48,047 nt of DNA from Lachnospiraceae bacterium UBA7086 (GCA_002492525.1 DKZA01000007.1:1-48047), one strand, 5' to 3'. Counted from the first letter of the stretch, positions 24,989 to 35,500 are shown. Notes: generated by a model not told the origin, from the sequence alone. A program made the numbers and translations.

Positions 24989-26348
24989 CCGAATTATGAT
25001 CGCTGCACCGAAAAGCGGAAGCGGTAAAACGGTAATTACCTGTGCGTTGTTAAAGGCACTAAAAGACAGAGGATGGCAGGCGGTGGCTTACAAGTGCGGG
25101 CCGGATTATATTGATCCCTTGTTTCATGAGAAGATAATCGGTGTTCCTTCTAAAAATCTGGATACCTTTTTTACAGGGGAGGAACAGACCAGAAGACTTT
25201 TTCTGAAGAACAGAACGGAACATGATTTTGCGGTTTTAGAGGGTGTTATGGGATTATATGACGGATTAGGCGGAGTGCGACAGGAAGGTTCTTCGTATCA
25301 TCTGGCGTGCATAACAAATACACCGATTGTGCTTGTGGCAGATGTAAAAGGAATGGGACGTTCCATGATTCCTTTGTTGGCAGGCTTTCTTCGGTTTGAT
25401 AGGAAACATTTGATTCAGGGTGTGATATTAAATCGGATTTCTCAAGGATATTATGAAATCATAAAGCCGTTGATTGAGGAAGAATTAAAGATTCCGGTGG
25501 CAGGATTTTTGCCTGAGAAGGAAGAACTGCATATTGAGAGCAGGCATCTTGGATTGTGTATGCCGGATGAAATAAGGGATATTCAAAAGAAGCTGCAGGC
25601 GGCGTCGGAAGAACTGCAAAAGGCAGTTTCTATAGATACCATTGTCAAAATAGCGGAAAGCGCACAGAAAATAAGTTCAGATGTGAAGAGGAAAATGCGG
25701 AAAGAAACGGAAACCGGCGTAACAATTGGGGTGGCCAAGGACGAAGCTTTTTGCTTTTATTACCAGGATAATATTGCGTTACTGGAAGAAAACGGAGCGA
25801 AGATAAAGTATTTTTCCCCTTTATGGGATGATAAGCTGCCGGATGGCTGTCATGCACTTTTGTTTGGCGGGGGATATCCGGAATTGTATGTAAGAGAACT
25901 CAGCGAAAATGTGAAAATGTGTGAAGCGGTCAGGGAAGCATCGAAAAGCGGGATGCCCATCGTGGCAGAGTGCGGCGGTTTTTTGTATTTGCATAAAACA
26001 ATGACAGATCAGAAAGGAAACCGTTACAATATGGCCGGCGTGATTTCGGGAGATTGCTATGATACAGGGAAATCAGTTCGTTTTGGGTATATAGAGTTGC
26101 GGGAAAAAAAGAACTGTTTCCTGCCGGACAATATGGTAATAAAAGGACATGAGTTTCATTACTATGACAGCACAAACAATGGGGAAGATGCAGTGGCGGT
26201 AAAGCCGGTAACAGGGAGAACTTATTCTTGCATGGTAATAGATAAAACGCATTGGATGGGATTTCCGCATTTATATTATCCCTCAAATCCGGCCTTTGTA
26301 AAATCTTTGGTGGAAAAGGCAAAGAGGTATAGGGAGAGTATAACATAG
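24978..26348 (+). CDS. cbiA: Cobyrinic acid a,c-diamide synthase (CbiA)
   Basis: This 456-residue enzyme amidates carboxylates a and c of cobyrinic acid with glutamine and ATP. The ATG at 24978 is chosen for the GGGAGG ribosome binding site just upstream; an in-frame start at 24945 lacks one. Motifs are the P-loop APKSGSGKT, YKCGPDYIDPLFH, VLEGVMGLYDGLGG, then the glutamine amidotransferase half with LFGGGYPELY, the nucleophile in AECGGFLYLH and the histidine in GHEFHYY. It is the last gene of the B12 operon and faces the minus-strand C39-like gene, leaving only 10 bases between stops. Confidence 0.95.
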   Translation: MKLNRIMIAAPKSGSGKTVITCALLKALKDRGWQAVAYKCGPDYIDPLFHEKIIGVPSKNLDTFFTGEEQTRRLFLKNRTEHDFAVLEGVMGLYDGLGGVRQEGSSYHLACITNTPIVLVADVKGMGRSMIPLLAGFLRFDRKHLIQGVILNRISQGYYEIIKPLIEEELKIPVAGFLPEKEELHIESRHLGLCMPDEIRDIQKKLQAASEELQKAVSIDTIVKIAESAQKISSDVKRKMRKETETGVTIGVAKDEAFCFYYQDNIALLEENGAKIKYFSPLWDDKLPDGCHALLFGGGYPELYVRELSENVKMCEAVREASKSGMPIVAECGGFLYLHKTMTDQKGNRYNMAGVISGDCYDTGKSVRFGYIELREKKNCFLPDNMVIKGHEFHYYDSTNNGEDAVAVKPVTGRTYSCMVIDKTHWMGFPHLYYPSNPAFVKSLVEKAKRYRESIT

Positions 26349-26358
26349 TTCCGAAAGG

Positions 26359-26967
26359 TTAATCATCTACCCACACCACCCGCACGGCATAAACTCTTCC
26401 CGCGTACTGTGATAATCTGGTCAGCTCATCCTTTAAGGGATCCATGCAGATATAATCTCCATTTTCCGTGCCTACGATCAGCACATAATGAAAATTGCCG
26501 ACGGCGCTGACTCTCACGCGCACGATTGGATAGTGGCCGGCCGCAAGACACTGATCAATCTCCTGTTGCGAGACGTCTTGATAAACCTGCGTGGAATAGC
26601 CATTGATGCTGTCAATGACAGACCACTGTATGTTACCCTCATGGTCATACACATTGTATTCTGTAAAGAGTCTGTTGAGTTCGCCCGGGTTCACTTCTTC
26701 TTTGCTTTCCATACTGACTGCGGAGGCGATACAGGATACCAGACAGCCAGAGGATTTCATGGTAAAGGAAGAGTCCCCCAGTGCATCATCGGCCCACTGG
26801 GAATCATCCTGTCTGTAGGCCGTCACATCATGGGGCGGCAGTTGGATCTGGCATGCCTGTATCAGTACACTGTTGCGCAGCCGGAATCCCAGGAACATTG
26901 CTGTTACAGCTAAGATTCCTGCTATCAAAATCAATATTCTTATCAATATTTTTTTCTTGTTTTTCAT
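26359..26967 (-). CDS. Membrane-anchored C39-like peptidase-family protein
   Basis: This 202-residue protein has an N-terminal signal anchor (about residues 8-28) and an extracellular papain-like domain of the Peptidase_C39_2 type. The candidate catalytic cysteine is in KSSGCLVSCIASAVSM, the histidine in GNFHYVLIVG and the aspartate in CMDPLKD. Proteins of this type are often surface or spore-related peptidases, or they recognise peptide linkages in the wall; the substrate is unknown. It converges on cbiA with a 10-base gap, so no separate terminator fits between them. The upstream region to 27240 carries no clear promoter that I could defend. Confidence 0.82.
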   Translation of the reverse strand: MKNKKKILIRILILIAGILAVTAMFLGFRLRNSVLIQACQIQLPPHDVTAYRQDDSQWADDALGDSSFTMKSSGCLVSCIASAVSMESKEEVNPGELNRLFTEYNVYDHEGNIQWSVIDSINGYSTQVYQDVSQQEIDQCLAAGHYPIVRVRVSAVGNFHYVLIVGTENGDYICMDPLKDELTRLSQYAGRVYAVRVVWVDD

Positions 26968-27239
26968 TTTTTAATGCACCTGTAATCAGTCTATCACATA
27001 GATTTCGTTTGGGAGGCAACTTCTGTATTTTGGGGCAGACAGTCGGTATGTTTTTCCCGAATATCCTGATGGTTCTTGTTCCCTTTCGGGCTCATAGGAT
27101 AATCGTCTCTTTTTGCAACACTCGTGTCGCTTTTATTATGCGGCGTTTACGACGCTTTGTCAAAGATAAAAAGGGATTTAAGATAATTTATTGATAAGAA
27201 TGGGAACCTAACGTATGATAGAAGAAAGAGATCAGGAGG
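26968..27239. other. Divergent intergenic region with no assigned element
   Basis: This 272-base stretch separates the starts of the C39-like gene (minus) and the isomerase gene (plus). TATCCT near 27062 and AGGATA near 27097 form a loose inverted repeat with a wide loop. TTGTCA (27157-27162) followed by GATAAT (27182-27187) is a weak promoter candidate for the isomerase, but its 19-base spacer is long. No reading frame or known RNA was recognised. Confidence 0.35.
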
Positions 27240-27245
27240 ATGCAA

Positions 27246-27875
27246 ATGAAAATCGGAGTCATACAGGCAAGTTCACAGTGTGAGAAAAATAAGCTTTTAT
27301 TTGATGCGGTAAGTAAATATGCCAAGGATCATACCGTGGTTAATTTCGGATGTTTTACAAAAGAAGAGACGCAGTATTCTTATATAGATATTTCTATAGA
27401 AATCGGTTTGTTACTGGCAAGCGGTGCTGTCGATTTGATTGTCACGGGATGTTCCTCCGGACAGGGCATGATGCTTGCCTGCAATACTATGCCGGGCGTG
27501 CTTTGCGGATATACACCAACGCCCCAGGATGCCTATTTATTTGCACAGATAAATGATGGAAATGCAGTTTCACTGCCCCTGGGATTAAATTATGGATGGG
27601 CCGGGGAGATTAATTTAAATCACACCCTGGAAGCGCTCTTTGCAGAACCGTTTGGGAAGGGATATCCAAAGCAGGAGGCGGAACGTAAAATGAGGGATAC
27701 CGCCAGACTGAAAGAAATTCGCAAATTATCTCAGATAGAAATGAAAGAATTGTTGGAGAAACTGGATTCAGAAATTCTGAACAAAGTATTAGAAAGAAGA
27801 AATGTAACGGATTTTATCATAGAGAACGGATCCAATGGGGAATTGGTGGAATGGGTACGGGAAAATTGTATTTGA
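27246..27875 (+). CDS. RpiB/LacA/LacB-family sugar-phosphate isomerase
   Basis: This 209-residue protein is of the RpiB/LacAB type, which interconverts pentose or hexose aldose and ketose phosphates. The start is the ATG at 27246; AGGAGG ends at 27239, so an ATG at 27240 would be too close. The active-site cysteine lies in VTGCSSGQGMMLACNTMPG, and the N-terminal IGVIQASSQCEKN region is the sugar-phosphate side. The protein is longer than classic RpiB (about 150 residues); the added C-terminal 60 residues are helical. The true sugar is unknown. It is probably monocistronic. Confidence 0.85.
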   Translation: MKIGVIQASSQCEKNKLLFDAVSKYAKDHTVVNFGCFTKEETQYSYIDISIEIGLLLASGAVDLIVTGCSSGQGMMLACNTMPGVLCGYTPTPQDAYLFAQINDGNAVSLPLGLNYGWAGEINLNHTLEALFAEPFGKGYPKQEAERKMRDTARLKEIRKLSQIEMKELLEKLDSEILNKVLERRNVTDFIIENGSNGELVEWVRENCI

Positions 27876-27915
27876 CGATAGTTTTGAAAGTAATAACTCC
27901 TTTTTAGAAAACCAG

Positions 27916-27945
27916 TGGACAGGCACAGATTTGTAAGGTTATAAT
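27916..27945 (+). promoter_or_regulatory. Sigma-A promoter for the NSS transporter
   Basis: The -35 TGGACA (27916-27921) and the perfect -10 TATAAT (27940-27945) are separated by 18 bases. The start codon of the transporter is 37 bases downstream, preceded by GGAGGGAG. Only one base of the hexamers departs from consensus. Confidence 0.75.
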
Positions 27946-27981
27946 GGAACGTAATATGATTTATAACTGGAGGGAGTACTT

Positions 27982-29379
27982 ATGAGGGAAGCAGTATCTG
28001 ATAAGAAATCAGAAAACAAAGCAGGAATGAGAGGAAAGTTTTCCGGACGGATCGGTTATGTCTTAGCAGTTGCGGGTTCCGCGGTAGGACTTGGGAATAT
28101 CTGGAGATTTCCCTATCTGGCTGCAAAATATGGCGGCGGTATGTTTCTGTTGGTTTATCTGATTCTGACAGTTACTTTTGGTTATGTACTGATCGTATCG
28201 GAAACGGCTTTGGGACGTATGACCAAGAAAGGACCGGTGGGAGCGTTTCATTGTTTTGGGAAAAGTCTGCCGTTTCATTTTGGAGGCTGGATTAACGCGG
28301 TAGTACCGATGATCATTGTGCCTTATTATTGCGTGATAGGCGGATGGGTATTGAAATTTTTGATTGAGTATCTGCGAGGGAATGTTGCTGTTTTAGCAGG
28401 AGATGATTATTTTTCCGGATTTATTGCTTCTTCCGGCAGTGTCGAACTTTGGTTTTTGATATTCTCTTTTCTTGTTTTTGCTGTTATCCTGGCCGGTGTG
28501 GAACAGGGTGTGGAGAGGGTGACGAAAGTAATGATGCCCGTATTGGTTGTGTTGGCAATATTTGTGGCAATTTATGTTATTACCCGTCCCGGCGCATTTG
28601 AGGGAGTCAAATATTTTCTGGTGCCTAATTTTGAGAATTTTTCCTGGATGACGGTAGTTGCCGCCATGGGACAGATGTTTTATTCTTTGTCCATTGCCAT
28701 GGGAGTGCTTTATACGTATGGTTCCTATATTGGTAAGGAAATGGATATTGAAAAGAGTACTTCGCAGGTGGAGATTTTTGATACAGGTATTGCAATGCTG
28801 GGCGGTCTGATGATTATTCCGGCGGTATTTGCCTTTTCCGGCGGGGATATGGCGACATTAAAGGCGGGGCCGTCGCTTACTTTTATTACCCTGCCGAAAA
28901 TATTTGCCAGTATGAGTGCCGGCACGGTGATTGCCGTTGCTTTTTTCCTGATGTTTTTGTTTGCGGCCTTAACCAGTGCCATATCGATTATGGAAGCCAG
29001 TGTGGCGACCTTACAGGATGAATTACATTTGAGCCGTTTCAAAAGCTGTCTGATCATGGTGATAGTGTCTTTTGTTCTGGGATCCGCTTCGGCGCTTGGT
29101 TATGGTATTTGGGATGGGGTAAGAATCCTGGGCATGCAGTTTTTGGATTTCTTTGATTTCCTGACCAACTCGATTATGATGCCCATAGGTGCATTGGCGA
29201 CTTGTTTCCTGATTCTGCGTGTGGTCGGACTTAAGAAGATTGAGGAAGAGGTGGAGATATCTTCTGCTTTTCACAGGAAAAAGCTGTATTACTTTTTCTT
29301 AAAGTATCTGGCGCCGATCTGTATTGCCATTATACTGCTTAGTTCTATTGCCAACGTATTGGGGTGGATTTCGATGTAA
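27982..29379 (+). CDS. Sodium-dependent transporter of the NSS (SNF) family
   Basis: This 465-residue transporter has the NSS signature in its first helix, AVAGSAVGLGNIWRFPYLAAKYGGG, which contains the unwound substrate and sodium site. FFLMFLFAALTSAISIMEA, with the conserved Thr-Ser pair of the second sodium site, lies further on. About eleven transmembrane helices can be counted. Bacterial members take up amino acids or other small amines with sodium; the substrate cannot be told. A dedicated promoter and GGAGGG ribosome binding site precede it. A small membrane protein follows, with its start 32 bases after the stop. Confidence 0.9.
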   Translation: MREAVSDKKSENKAGMRGKFSGRIGYVLAVAGSAVGLGNIWRFPYLAAKYGGGMFLLVYLILTVTFGYVLIVSETALGRMTKKGPVGAFHCFGKSLPFHFGGWINAVVPMIIVPYYCVIGGWVLKFLIEYLRGNVAVLAGDDYFSGFIASSGSVELWFLIFSFLVFAVILAGVEQGVERVTKVMMPVLVVLAIFVAIYVITRPGAFEGVKYFLVPNFENFSWMTVVAAMGQMFYSLSIAMGVLYTYGSYIGKEMDIEKSTSQVEIFDTGIAMLGGLMIIPAVFAFSGGDMATLKAGPSLTFITLPKIFASMSAGTVIAVAFFLMFLFAALTSAISIMEASVATLQDELHLSRFKSCLIMVIVSFVLGSASALGYGIWDGVRILGMQFLDFFDFLTNSIMMPIGALATCFLILRVVGLKKIEEEVEISSAFHRKKLYYFFLKYLAPICIAIILLSSIANVLGWISM

Positions 29380-29411
29380 GGGGAAATAGTTATAATCAGC
29401 GAGGTACTTCT

Positions 29412-29885
29412 ATGCAGCTAGGATTTTCTTATATTGGCCTTCTTTTTCTTATCATGTTGATGGTACCTAATTTTATCTGGACAAAAAATCAACCTGTGGA
29501 TTACGAAAAGTATGTGGTTCATGAAAGCAAGGTACTGCTATTGTTGGAACGTATCGGGGAGGTACTGGTGAGCTGTATTTCCCTGATTTTTGCAGATTTT
29601 AATATCCGGCCCTGGACGGCATGGTCCTGGTGGTTTATATTGGCAGCTTTCATGATGATTTTGTATGAGATTTACTGGATCCGTTATTTTAAGAGTAAAA
29701 AGACCATGAAAGATTTTTACAGCAGTCTGTTAGGAGTTCCGGTCGCAGGGGCAACCCTTCCGGTCTGTGCTTTTTTCTTACTCGGCATATATGGAAAGAA
29801 TCCGTTCATGGCGGCGGCAGTCGTGGTTCTGGGAATCGGCCACATAGGTATCCATGTGAACCATTACCGGGAAATACAAAATTAA
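29412..29885 (+). CDS. Small four-helix membrane protein downstream of the NSS transporter
   Basis: This 157-residue protein is largely hydrophobic, with about four transmembrane helices (residues 5-20, 42-60, 68-88 and 105-150 including a split). It has many tryptophans (RPWTAWSWWFIL) and a conserved-looking PVAGATLPVCAFFLLGIYG segment. No family was recognised. The ATG at 29412 follows GCGAGG. It probably shares the transporter transcript, since a terminator follows it and none lies between. An accessory role for the transporter, as with small subunits of some NSS proteins, is only a suggestion. Confidence 0.7.
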   Translation: MQLGFSYIGLLFLIMLMVPNFIWTKNQPVDYEKYVVHESKVLLLLERIGEVLVSCISLIFADFNIRPWTAWSWWFILAAFMMILYEIYWIRYFKSKKTMKDFYSSLLGVPVAGATLPVCAFFLLGIYGKNPFMAAAVVVLGIGHIGIHVNHYREIQN

Positions 29886-29901
29886 AAATTTGGAAAATAC
29901 C

Positions 29902-29942
29902 AAAAACTATACAATTTTATTAGATTGTATAGTTTTTCTTTT
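29902..29942 (+). terminator. Intrinsic terminator after the NSS transporter unit
   Basis: AAAAACTATACAAT (29902-29915) pairs perfectly with ATTGTATAGTTTTT (29924-29937), leaving an eight-base loop and a T-rich tail. It ends the NSS transporter transcript just before the next promoter. Confidence 0.92.
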
Positions 29943-29949
29943 CTTGGAA

Positions 29950-29978
29950 TTGACAAGGTTTTAACACAGTGCTATATT
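29950..29978 (+). promoter_or_regulatory. Strong sigma-A promoter for the MMPL and GLUG-protein operon
   Basis: A perfect -35 TTGACA (29950-29955) and a -10 TATATT (29973-29978) lie 17 bases apart. A GGAGAGG ribosome binding site and ATG at 30006 follow. Position right after a terminator supports a new transcription unit. Confidence 0.85.
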
Positions 29979-30005
29979 TCTTCCTAAATAGGAGAGGTGT
30001 TAGCA

Positions 30006-32510
30006 ATGGATAATGAACAAAAGGCCAAAAATGGCGGCAATCAGGCAATGCTCAAGATCTGTGGATTTATCGTGGATAAGCGGAATCTGTTTTTCCTGTT
30101 GTTTGGAATCTTGATCATTTTTTCTGCTATATCAAGAAACTGGGTCAATGTGGAGAATTCTATGTCCCATTATCTTCCGGATTCTACAGAGACCAAACAG
30201 GGTCTGGATTTGATGGAAAAGGAATTTATTACATACGGAACCTGTAATGTGATGGTTGCCAATGTGTCCTATGAACAGGCACAGTCTATTGGGCGCGATT
30301 TGGAATTTATGCCGGGGATTTTTTCGGTAGACTATGATGACACGGAGGAACATTATCATAATGGTTCCTCCTATTATAATGTTACTTTTGATTATGACGA
30401 GAAAGATGATCGGTGTCTGGAAGTGTTAGATCGGGTCAAAGAAAAACTTGACGGCTATGATTATTACCTTTCTACGACACTGGGAGACATCGAGGCGGAG
30501 TTGATCGCAGAAGAGATGAATGTCATCGTTGTCCTGGTGGCTATCGTGGTGGTGACGGTGCTTTTGCTCACATCGCAGGCATATGCGGAGGTACCGGTAT
30601 TGTTGATTACCTTTGTGGCGGCGGCCATTCTGCAAATGGGAACGAATTTTATTTTTGGGACGATTTCTTTTGTGTCCAATTCCGTCACCGTGGTCTTACA
30701 GCTTGCTTTGTCGGTGGATTACGCCATTATTCTGCTTAACAGATACAAGGAGGAACATGCGAATCTGGAATCCAGAGAAGCGATTATCATAGCTTTAAGT
30801 AAAGCGATTCCGGAGATATGCGGAAGCTCCATGACCACCATTGGCGGTCTGATCGCCATGGGATTTATGCAGTATAAGATGGGACCGGATCTGGCCATGT
30901 GTCTGATCAAGTCTATCTTTTTAGCATTGGGATCCGTGTTCTTTCTGATGCCCGGCGTGATTATGTTGTTTTCCAAGTTAATGGACAGTACAAAACATAA
31001 GAACTTCGTCCCTAACATTCCTTTTGTGGGAAAATTTGACTATGCGACGAGATATGTTGTAGCGCCGCTTTTCGTGCTGGTTATTGTGGGAGCCTATATG
31101 GTGTCTAAGAATTGTCCTTATGTGTTTGGCGATACAACGATTACGCCGCCGCTTCAGAATAGTATTCAAAAGACGGAAGAGTTGCAGACAGACAATTTTG
31201 GATCCAGTAATATGGTAGCACTCATTGTACCGGCGGGAGATTATGAGAGTGAAGCAAAGCTGCTGGAAGATTTGGAGGCGTGTCCGGAAGTTGATTATAC
31301 CATGGGACTTACCAACATAGAAGCAATGGACGGTTATTGCCTGACGGATAAGCTGACTCCAAGACAGTTCTCGGAATTGATTGACCTGGATTATGAAGTA
31401 GCGGAACTTATTTATGCGGCCTATGCCGTAAACGATGAGGATTATGCAAAGGTAGTCAACGGACTGCCGGAATATAAGGTATCTTTGATAGATATGTTCA
31501 TGTTTGTCTATGACGAGGTGGACGAGGGTTATGTCACGTTGGAGGAAGAACTGCAGGATACGCTGGATGATGCTTACCGGCAGATGAACTTTGCCAAGAA
31601 TCAGCTGCAGGGGGAAAATTACAGTCGTATGCTGGTTTATCTGACACTGCCGGAAGAGAGTGAGGAGACCTTTGCCTTTCTGGATAAGATGCATGAGATT
31701 GCGGGGAAATATTATAAAAGCGGCGTGCTAGTCTGCGGAGAGTCGGTGAGCCAGTATGATCTGCAAAAGACATTTGGCCGTGACAATCTGGTGACCAATA
31801 TCCTGTCAATTCTGACCGTGCTGGTGGTGCTGTTGTTTACCTTTAAGTCGGCCGGTATGCCCGTCCTTCTGATTGCTGTTATTCAAGGCTGCATCTGGCT
31901 TAATTTCTCGGTGCCGGCATTGCAGCATGATAATATTTTCTTTATGTCTTATCTGATCGTGAGTTCGATTCAGATGGGTGCCAATATCGACTATGCGATT
32001 GTGATTGCGGGCCGGTATATGGAACTTCGTGAGACAAACGGCAGGCGGCAGTCTATTATAGACGCTATGAATCAGGCTTTCCCGACAATCATTACATCCG
32101 GAACCATGATGGTGGTGGCAGGTTTTCTGATTGGAAAGCTGACTTCCAATGCCGCGATTTTCGGTATCGGAAAATCGCTGGGAAGAGGTACCTCGATTTC
32201 TATTCTGATAACTATGTTTGTTCTGCCTCAGATTCTTCTGGTGGGAGATAAGATTATAGAAAAGACAGCCTTTGTCATGAATATGCCGATTCGTACCAAG
32301 AATGTTACCGGACTGATGAAGGTGGATGGTTTGGTGCGTGGCCGGATCGACGGTGTCGTGACAGGTACCATGAAAGCAATTGTCAGAGGAAATGTAAGCG
32401 CTTATGTGGAGGCCGGTGATGTGACGGAGCTTTCGGAAGAGGAATACAGGCAGATAGCGGATACGGTATCTGAGGAGTTAGCGAGCAGGGAGGTGGCGGA
32501 CCATGAATAA
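30006..32510 (+). CDS. RND-superfamily (MMPL-type) membrane transporter
   Basis: The 834-residue protein has the RND/MMPL layout: a first helix near 20-40, a large external loop, a bundle of five helices, and then the whole arrangement repeated. The two repeats carry matching motifs, LSVDYAIILLNRYKEE and GANIDYAIVIAGRYMELRE, which contain the acidic residue used for proton coupling. The start is the ATG at 30006, eight bases after GGAGAGG. The cytosolic C-terminal tail (about 765-834) has short repeated VRG/VTG segments and an acidic end. Such proteins export lipids, hydrophobic molecules or other large substrates. Its stop overlaps the start of the surface-protein gene by 8 bases, so the two are likely functional partners. 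Confidence 0.88.
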   Translation: MDNEQKAKNGGNQAMLKICGFIVDKRNLFFLLFGILIIFSAISRNWVNVENSMSHYLPDSTETKQGLDLMEKEFITYGTCNVMVANVSYEQAQSIGRDLEFMPGIFSVDYDDTEEHYHNGSSYYNVTFDYDEKDDRCLEVLDRVKEKLDGYDYYLSTTLGDIEAELIAEEMNVIVVLVAIVVVTVLLLTSQAYAEVPVLLITFVAAAILQMGTNFIFGTISFVSNSVTVVLQLALSVDYAIILLNRYKEEHANLESREAIIIALSKAIPEICGSSMTTIGGLIAMGFMQYKMGPDLAMCLIKSIFLALGSVFFLMPGVIMLFSKLMDSTKHKNFVPNIPFVGKFDYATRYVVAPLFVLVIVGAYMVSKNCPYVFGDTTITPPLQNSIQKTEELQTDNFGSSNMVALIVPAGDYESEAKLLEDLEACPEVDYTMGLTNIEAMDGYCLTDKLTPRQFSELIDLDYEVAELIYAAYAVNDEDYAKVVNGLPEYKVSLIDMFMFVYDEVDEGYVTLEEELQDTLDDAYRQMNFAKNQLQGENYSRMLVYLTLPEESEETFAFLDKMHEIAGKYYKSGVLVCGESVSQYDLQKTFGRDNLVTNILSILTVLVVLLFTFKSAGMPVLLIAVIQGCIWLNFSVPALQHDNIFFMSYLIVSSIQMGANIDYAIVIAGRYMELRETNGRRQSIIDAMNQAFPTIITSGTMMVVAGFLIGKLTSNAAIFGIGKSLGRGTSISILITMFVLPQILLVGDKIIEKTAFVMNMPIRTKNVTGLMKVDGLVRGRIDGVVTGTMKAIVRGNVSAYVEAGDVTELSEEEYRQIADTVSEELASREVADHE

Positions 32511-35500
32511 ACCGAACAGGTTCGATTACGAGATTCGTTTTGCGGACTCGGATAGGCGTAAAAGAGTAATGTCTTTCTTATTGGCGGTATTATTAGGTGC
32601 CATGCCGGTGATGAATGTATGGGCCGAGGAAGAGGAGACTTCCGTGGAGGAGGAAGTTATCAGTGTGGAGGATGCCAACGAAACGATTGATTCCTATAAC
32701 GATGAGGAGACGGAATGGGAAGAAATATACATAGAGGATTTAGACGGTCTGAGAAAGTTTTCCAGAGACTGTTGGCTGGATACCTGGTCTTGTAATAAGA
32801 AAGTATATTTACAGAACGATATTGTCATTTCCGGCGAGGAGTTTACGCCCATTCCAACCTTTGGCGGATATTTTGACGGGCAGGGACATACCATAAGCGG
32901 ACTGACGATTAGGGATAGTGTGTCTTATGTGGGATTATTTTGTTATACACAGCCGACGGCGGTGATTGCGAATCTGAAAGTGGAAGGTTCCGTGAGACCC
33001 TCCGGGAAACAGATGGTGGTAGGCGGCATCGTAGGCGATAACAGGGGTATTTTGTTAAATTGTGCTTATGAGGGGGTCATAGAAGGAAATGATTATGTGG
33101 GAGGTATCGCGGGCATTAATGAGTTGAGTGGTATTCTCATGGAGTGTAAGACCGGCGGTACGGTCACAGGCGCTCATTACAGCGGTGGTGTTGCGGGACA
33201 TAATGTAGGGAATATCGTTGGGTGTTTCAATCAGGCGGATGTGAATATTTATAATGAAGATAAAGGAAAGTCCTTGGAGGATATTAATCTTGAGCAGTAT
33301 ACGGCAGGATTGTTAAATCCCGAGGACAACGGTGACAAGACGCAAAAAGCGTCAGCCGTACAAAGCAATGTGGACACAGGAGGTATTGCGGGACTTTCTA
33401 CAGGTATCATACAGGGCTGTAAAAATGCCGGTACCATCGGTTATGAGCATGTAGGCTATAATGTGGGAGGTATTGCAGGCCGGCAGTCCGGTTATATATA
33501 TGCCTGTGAGAATACGGGAATTATTTATGGCCGTAAAGATGTGGGTGGTATTGTGGGGCAGGCGGAACCCTATATTGCGGTTGACTTGTCGGAGGATATT
33601 GTAAGGCAGTTGTCGGATCATATTGACGTGCTTCATGATCAGATCGGCAAGATGTTGGATGATGCGGGAAACGAATCCGATACCCTGTCTAACCGGCTGA
33701 CGGTGATTCAGGATTTTGCAGACAAGGCATTAGATGATACTTATTTTCTCGCAGACAAGACCGTAGCGTGGGCGGACGGTATGACAGATTCCGTCAATGA
33801 GGCTATTAACCGGTTTGATTATGTGATGGAGGAGACAGCCAGAAATGACGGCGTGATAGACCAGAGCAAAGATGCGGCCGGTAATGTGAAAGATGCGGCG
33901 AAGGAATTGGAAGATATGGTAAATTCCATGGATATCTTTCAGTATATGACGCCGGAAGAACAGGAAGAATATAATGCTGCCAAAGATGCCATTCGGGAGG
34001 CGTCGGAGCAACATGCTGAGGATTATGCCGATTACATGAAGGCATATAAGAATTATTGCATTGATGATATCAGATACACAGAAGATAAATATACGGATGG
34101 GGATCCTAATGAACTGAATCTGCGGCCTATTGTAGAAGAGGACGGGTTGGATAAGGATTGGGCGAAACAGAGCAGCCCCGAAGATTATATGAAGGTTACG
34201 GAATGGGTACACTGGCTTGATTTTAATCCGGACGATCTAGATAACAGCGAAGGCGACAATACTGCTTCTTTTCCGGGGGATGGCGCCCAGGGAGACTTAG
34301 ACCGGGAACTGTTAGAGGATGTGGCGCAGAAGATGGAGGATGATGATGCCGCAGGGAAAGCTTCCAATTATGCGGACGATCAGTATGGGGGCAATTATGC
34401 CAAAGATATGGAAGACCATCTGAAGACCATGTCTGATATTGCCGCAAGGCATACAGATGAGATGACAGAGGATGCCAAAGAGAATTTAAATGAGGCTATT
34501 AATCATGCCAAAGATGCTACGGAGAATTTGGAGACGGCAGGAAATCAGGTTAAGGGTATACTAGATACGCTGAATGAAAAAGAAGACATTGTATTTCCGC
34601 AGTTAGGAGGAGATTACCGGTCTACGACGGGAAGCCTGAATTCTAATCTGAAAAGCATTTCGGAAAATATGGGATATCTGAATGATGAGATGTCAGCTTC
34701 CGGAGACTTGCTGGGTGATGATCTGACGGATATTAATGATCAATTCAGTGAAATTATGCTGCTTTATACAGATGCATTGGACGGTGTTCTGGATATGGAT
34801 TATTCCGGTATCTACGAGGATAATTCGCAGGAAAATGCAGAGGACAGTATTGACGCAACGATTGCAGATTGTGTCAATACAGGAATTGTTAAGGCGGATC
34901 TTAATGTATCGGGTATAGCAGGAACCATGGCTATAGAGTATGATTTTGACCTGGAAGGCGATGTGACAGGCATAGAAGATGCCAGAGCCAATTCCACCTT
35001 TTTGACTAAGTGTGTTCTCAGGCAGAACATTAACGACGGCACAATAACGGCACAGAAAAGTTATGCGGGCGGTATTGCCGGTCTGCAGGAGATGGGAACC
35101 ATTCTGCGCTGTGAAAACTATGGCAGGATAGAGAGTGAGTCCGGTGATTATGTAGGCGGTATTGCCGGGCAGTCGCTGTCTCATATTACAAACGGGTATG
35201 CTAAGTGTACGGTGTCCGGCGGAGAATATGTAGGCGGTATTGCCGGTTACGGAAGTGGTATTGAGAACAGCTGCGCCATGGTAAAAGTGAAAGAGGCCGT
35301 TGCCTTTTATGGAGCCGTTGCAGGTGATGTGGATGATGAAGAAGCGGTACAGAATAACTATTTTGTGTCGGATGAAATTGCCGGCATTGATAGAATTAGT
35401 TACAGTGGTAAGGCGGAACCGCTTGCCTATCAGGATTTGCTGGAACTGGAGGGATTGCCCGAGGGATTTCGTATGATGCGGGTTACGTTCTATGCAGATG

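Noticed and set aside
27062..27102. Inverted repeat TATCCT/AGGATA between the C39-like and isomerase genes
   Set aside because: Six-base arms around a loop of about 30 bases are weak and expected by chance in a region of this size.
30978..31694. A 238-residue minus-strand frame inside the MMPL gene
   Set aside because: It overlaps a well-supported transporter, has low-quality composition and no ribosome binding site.
33730..34212. A 160-residue minus-strand frame inside the GLUG-protein gene
   Set aside because: It is an antisense shadow of the helical insert's charged codons; its apparent hydrophobic stretches arise from the complementary strand.
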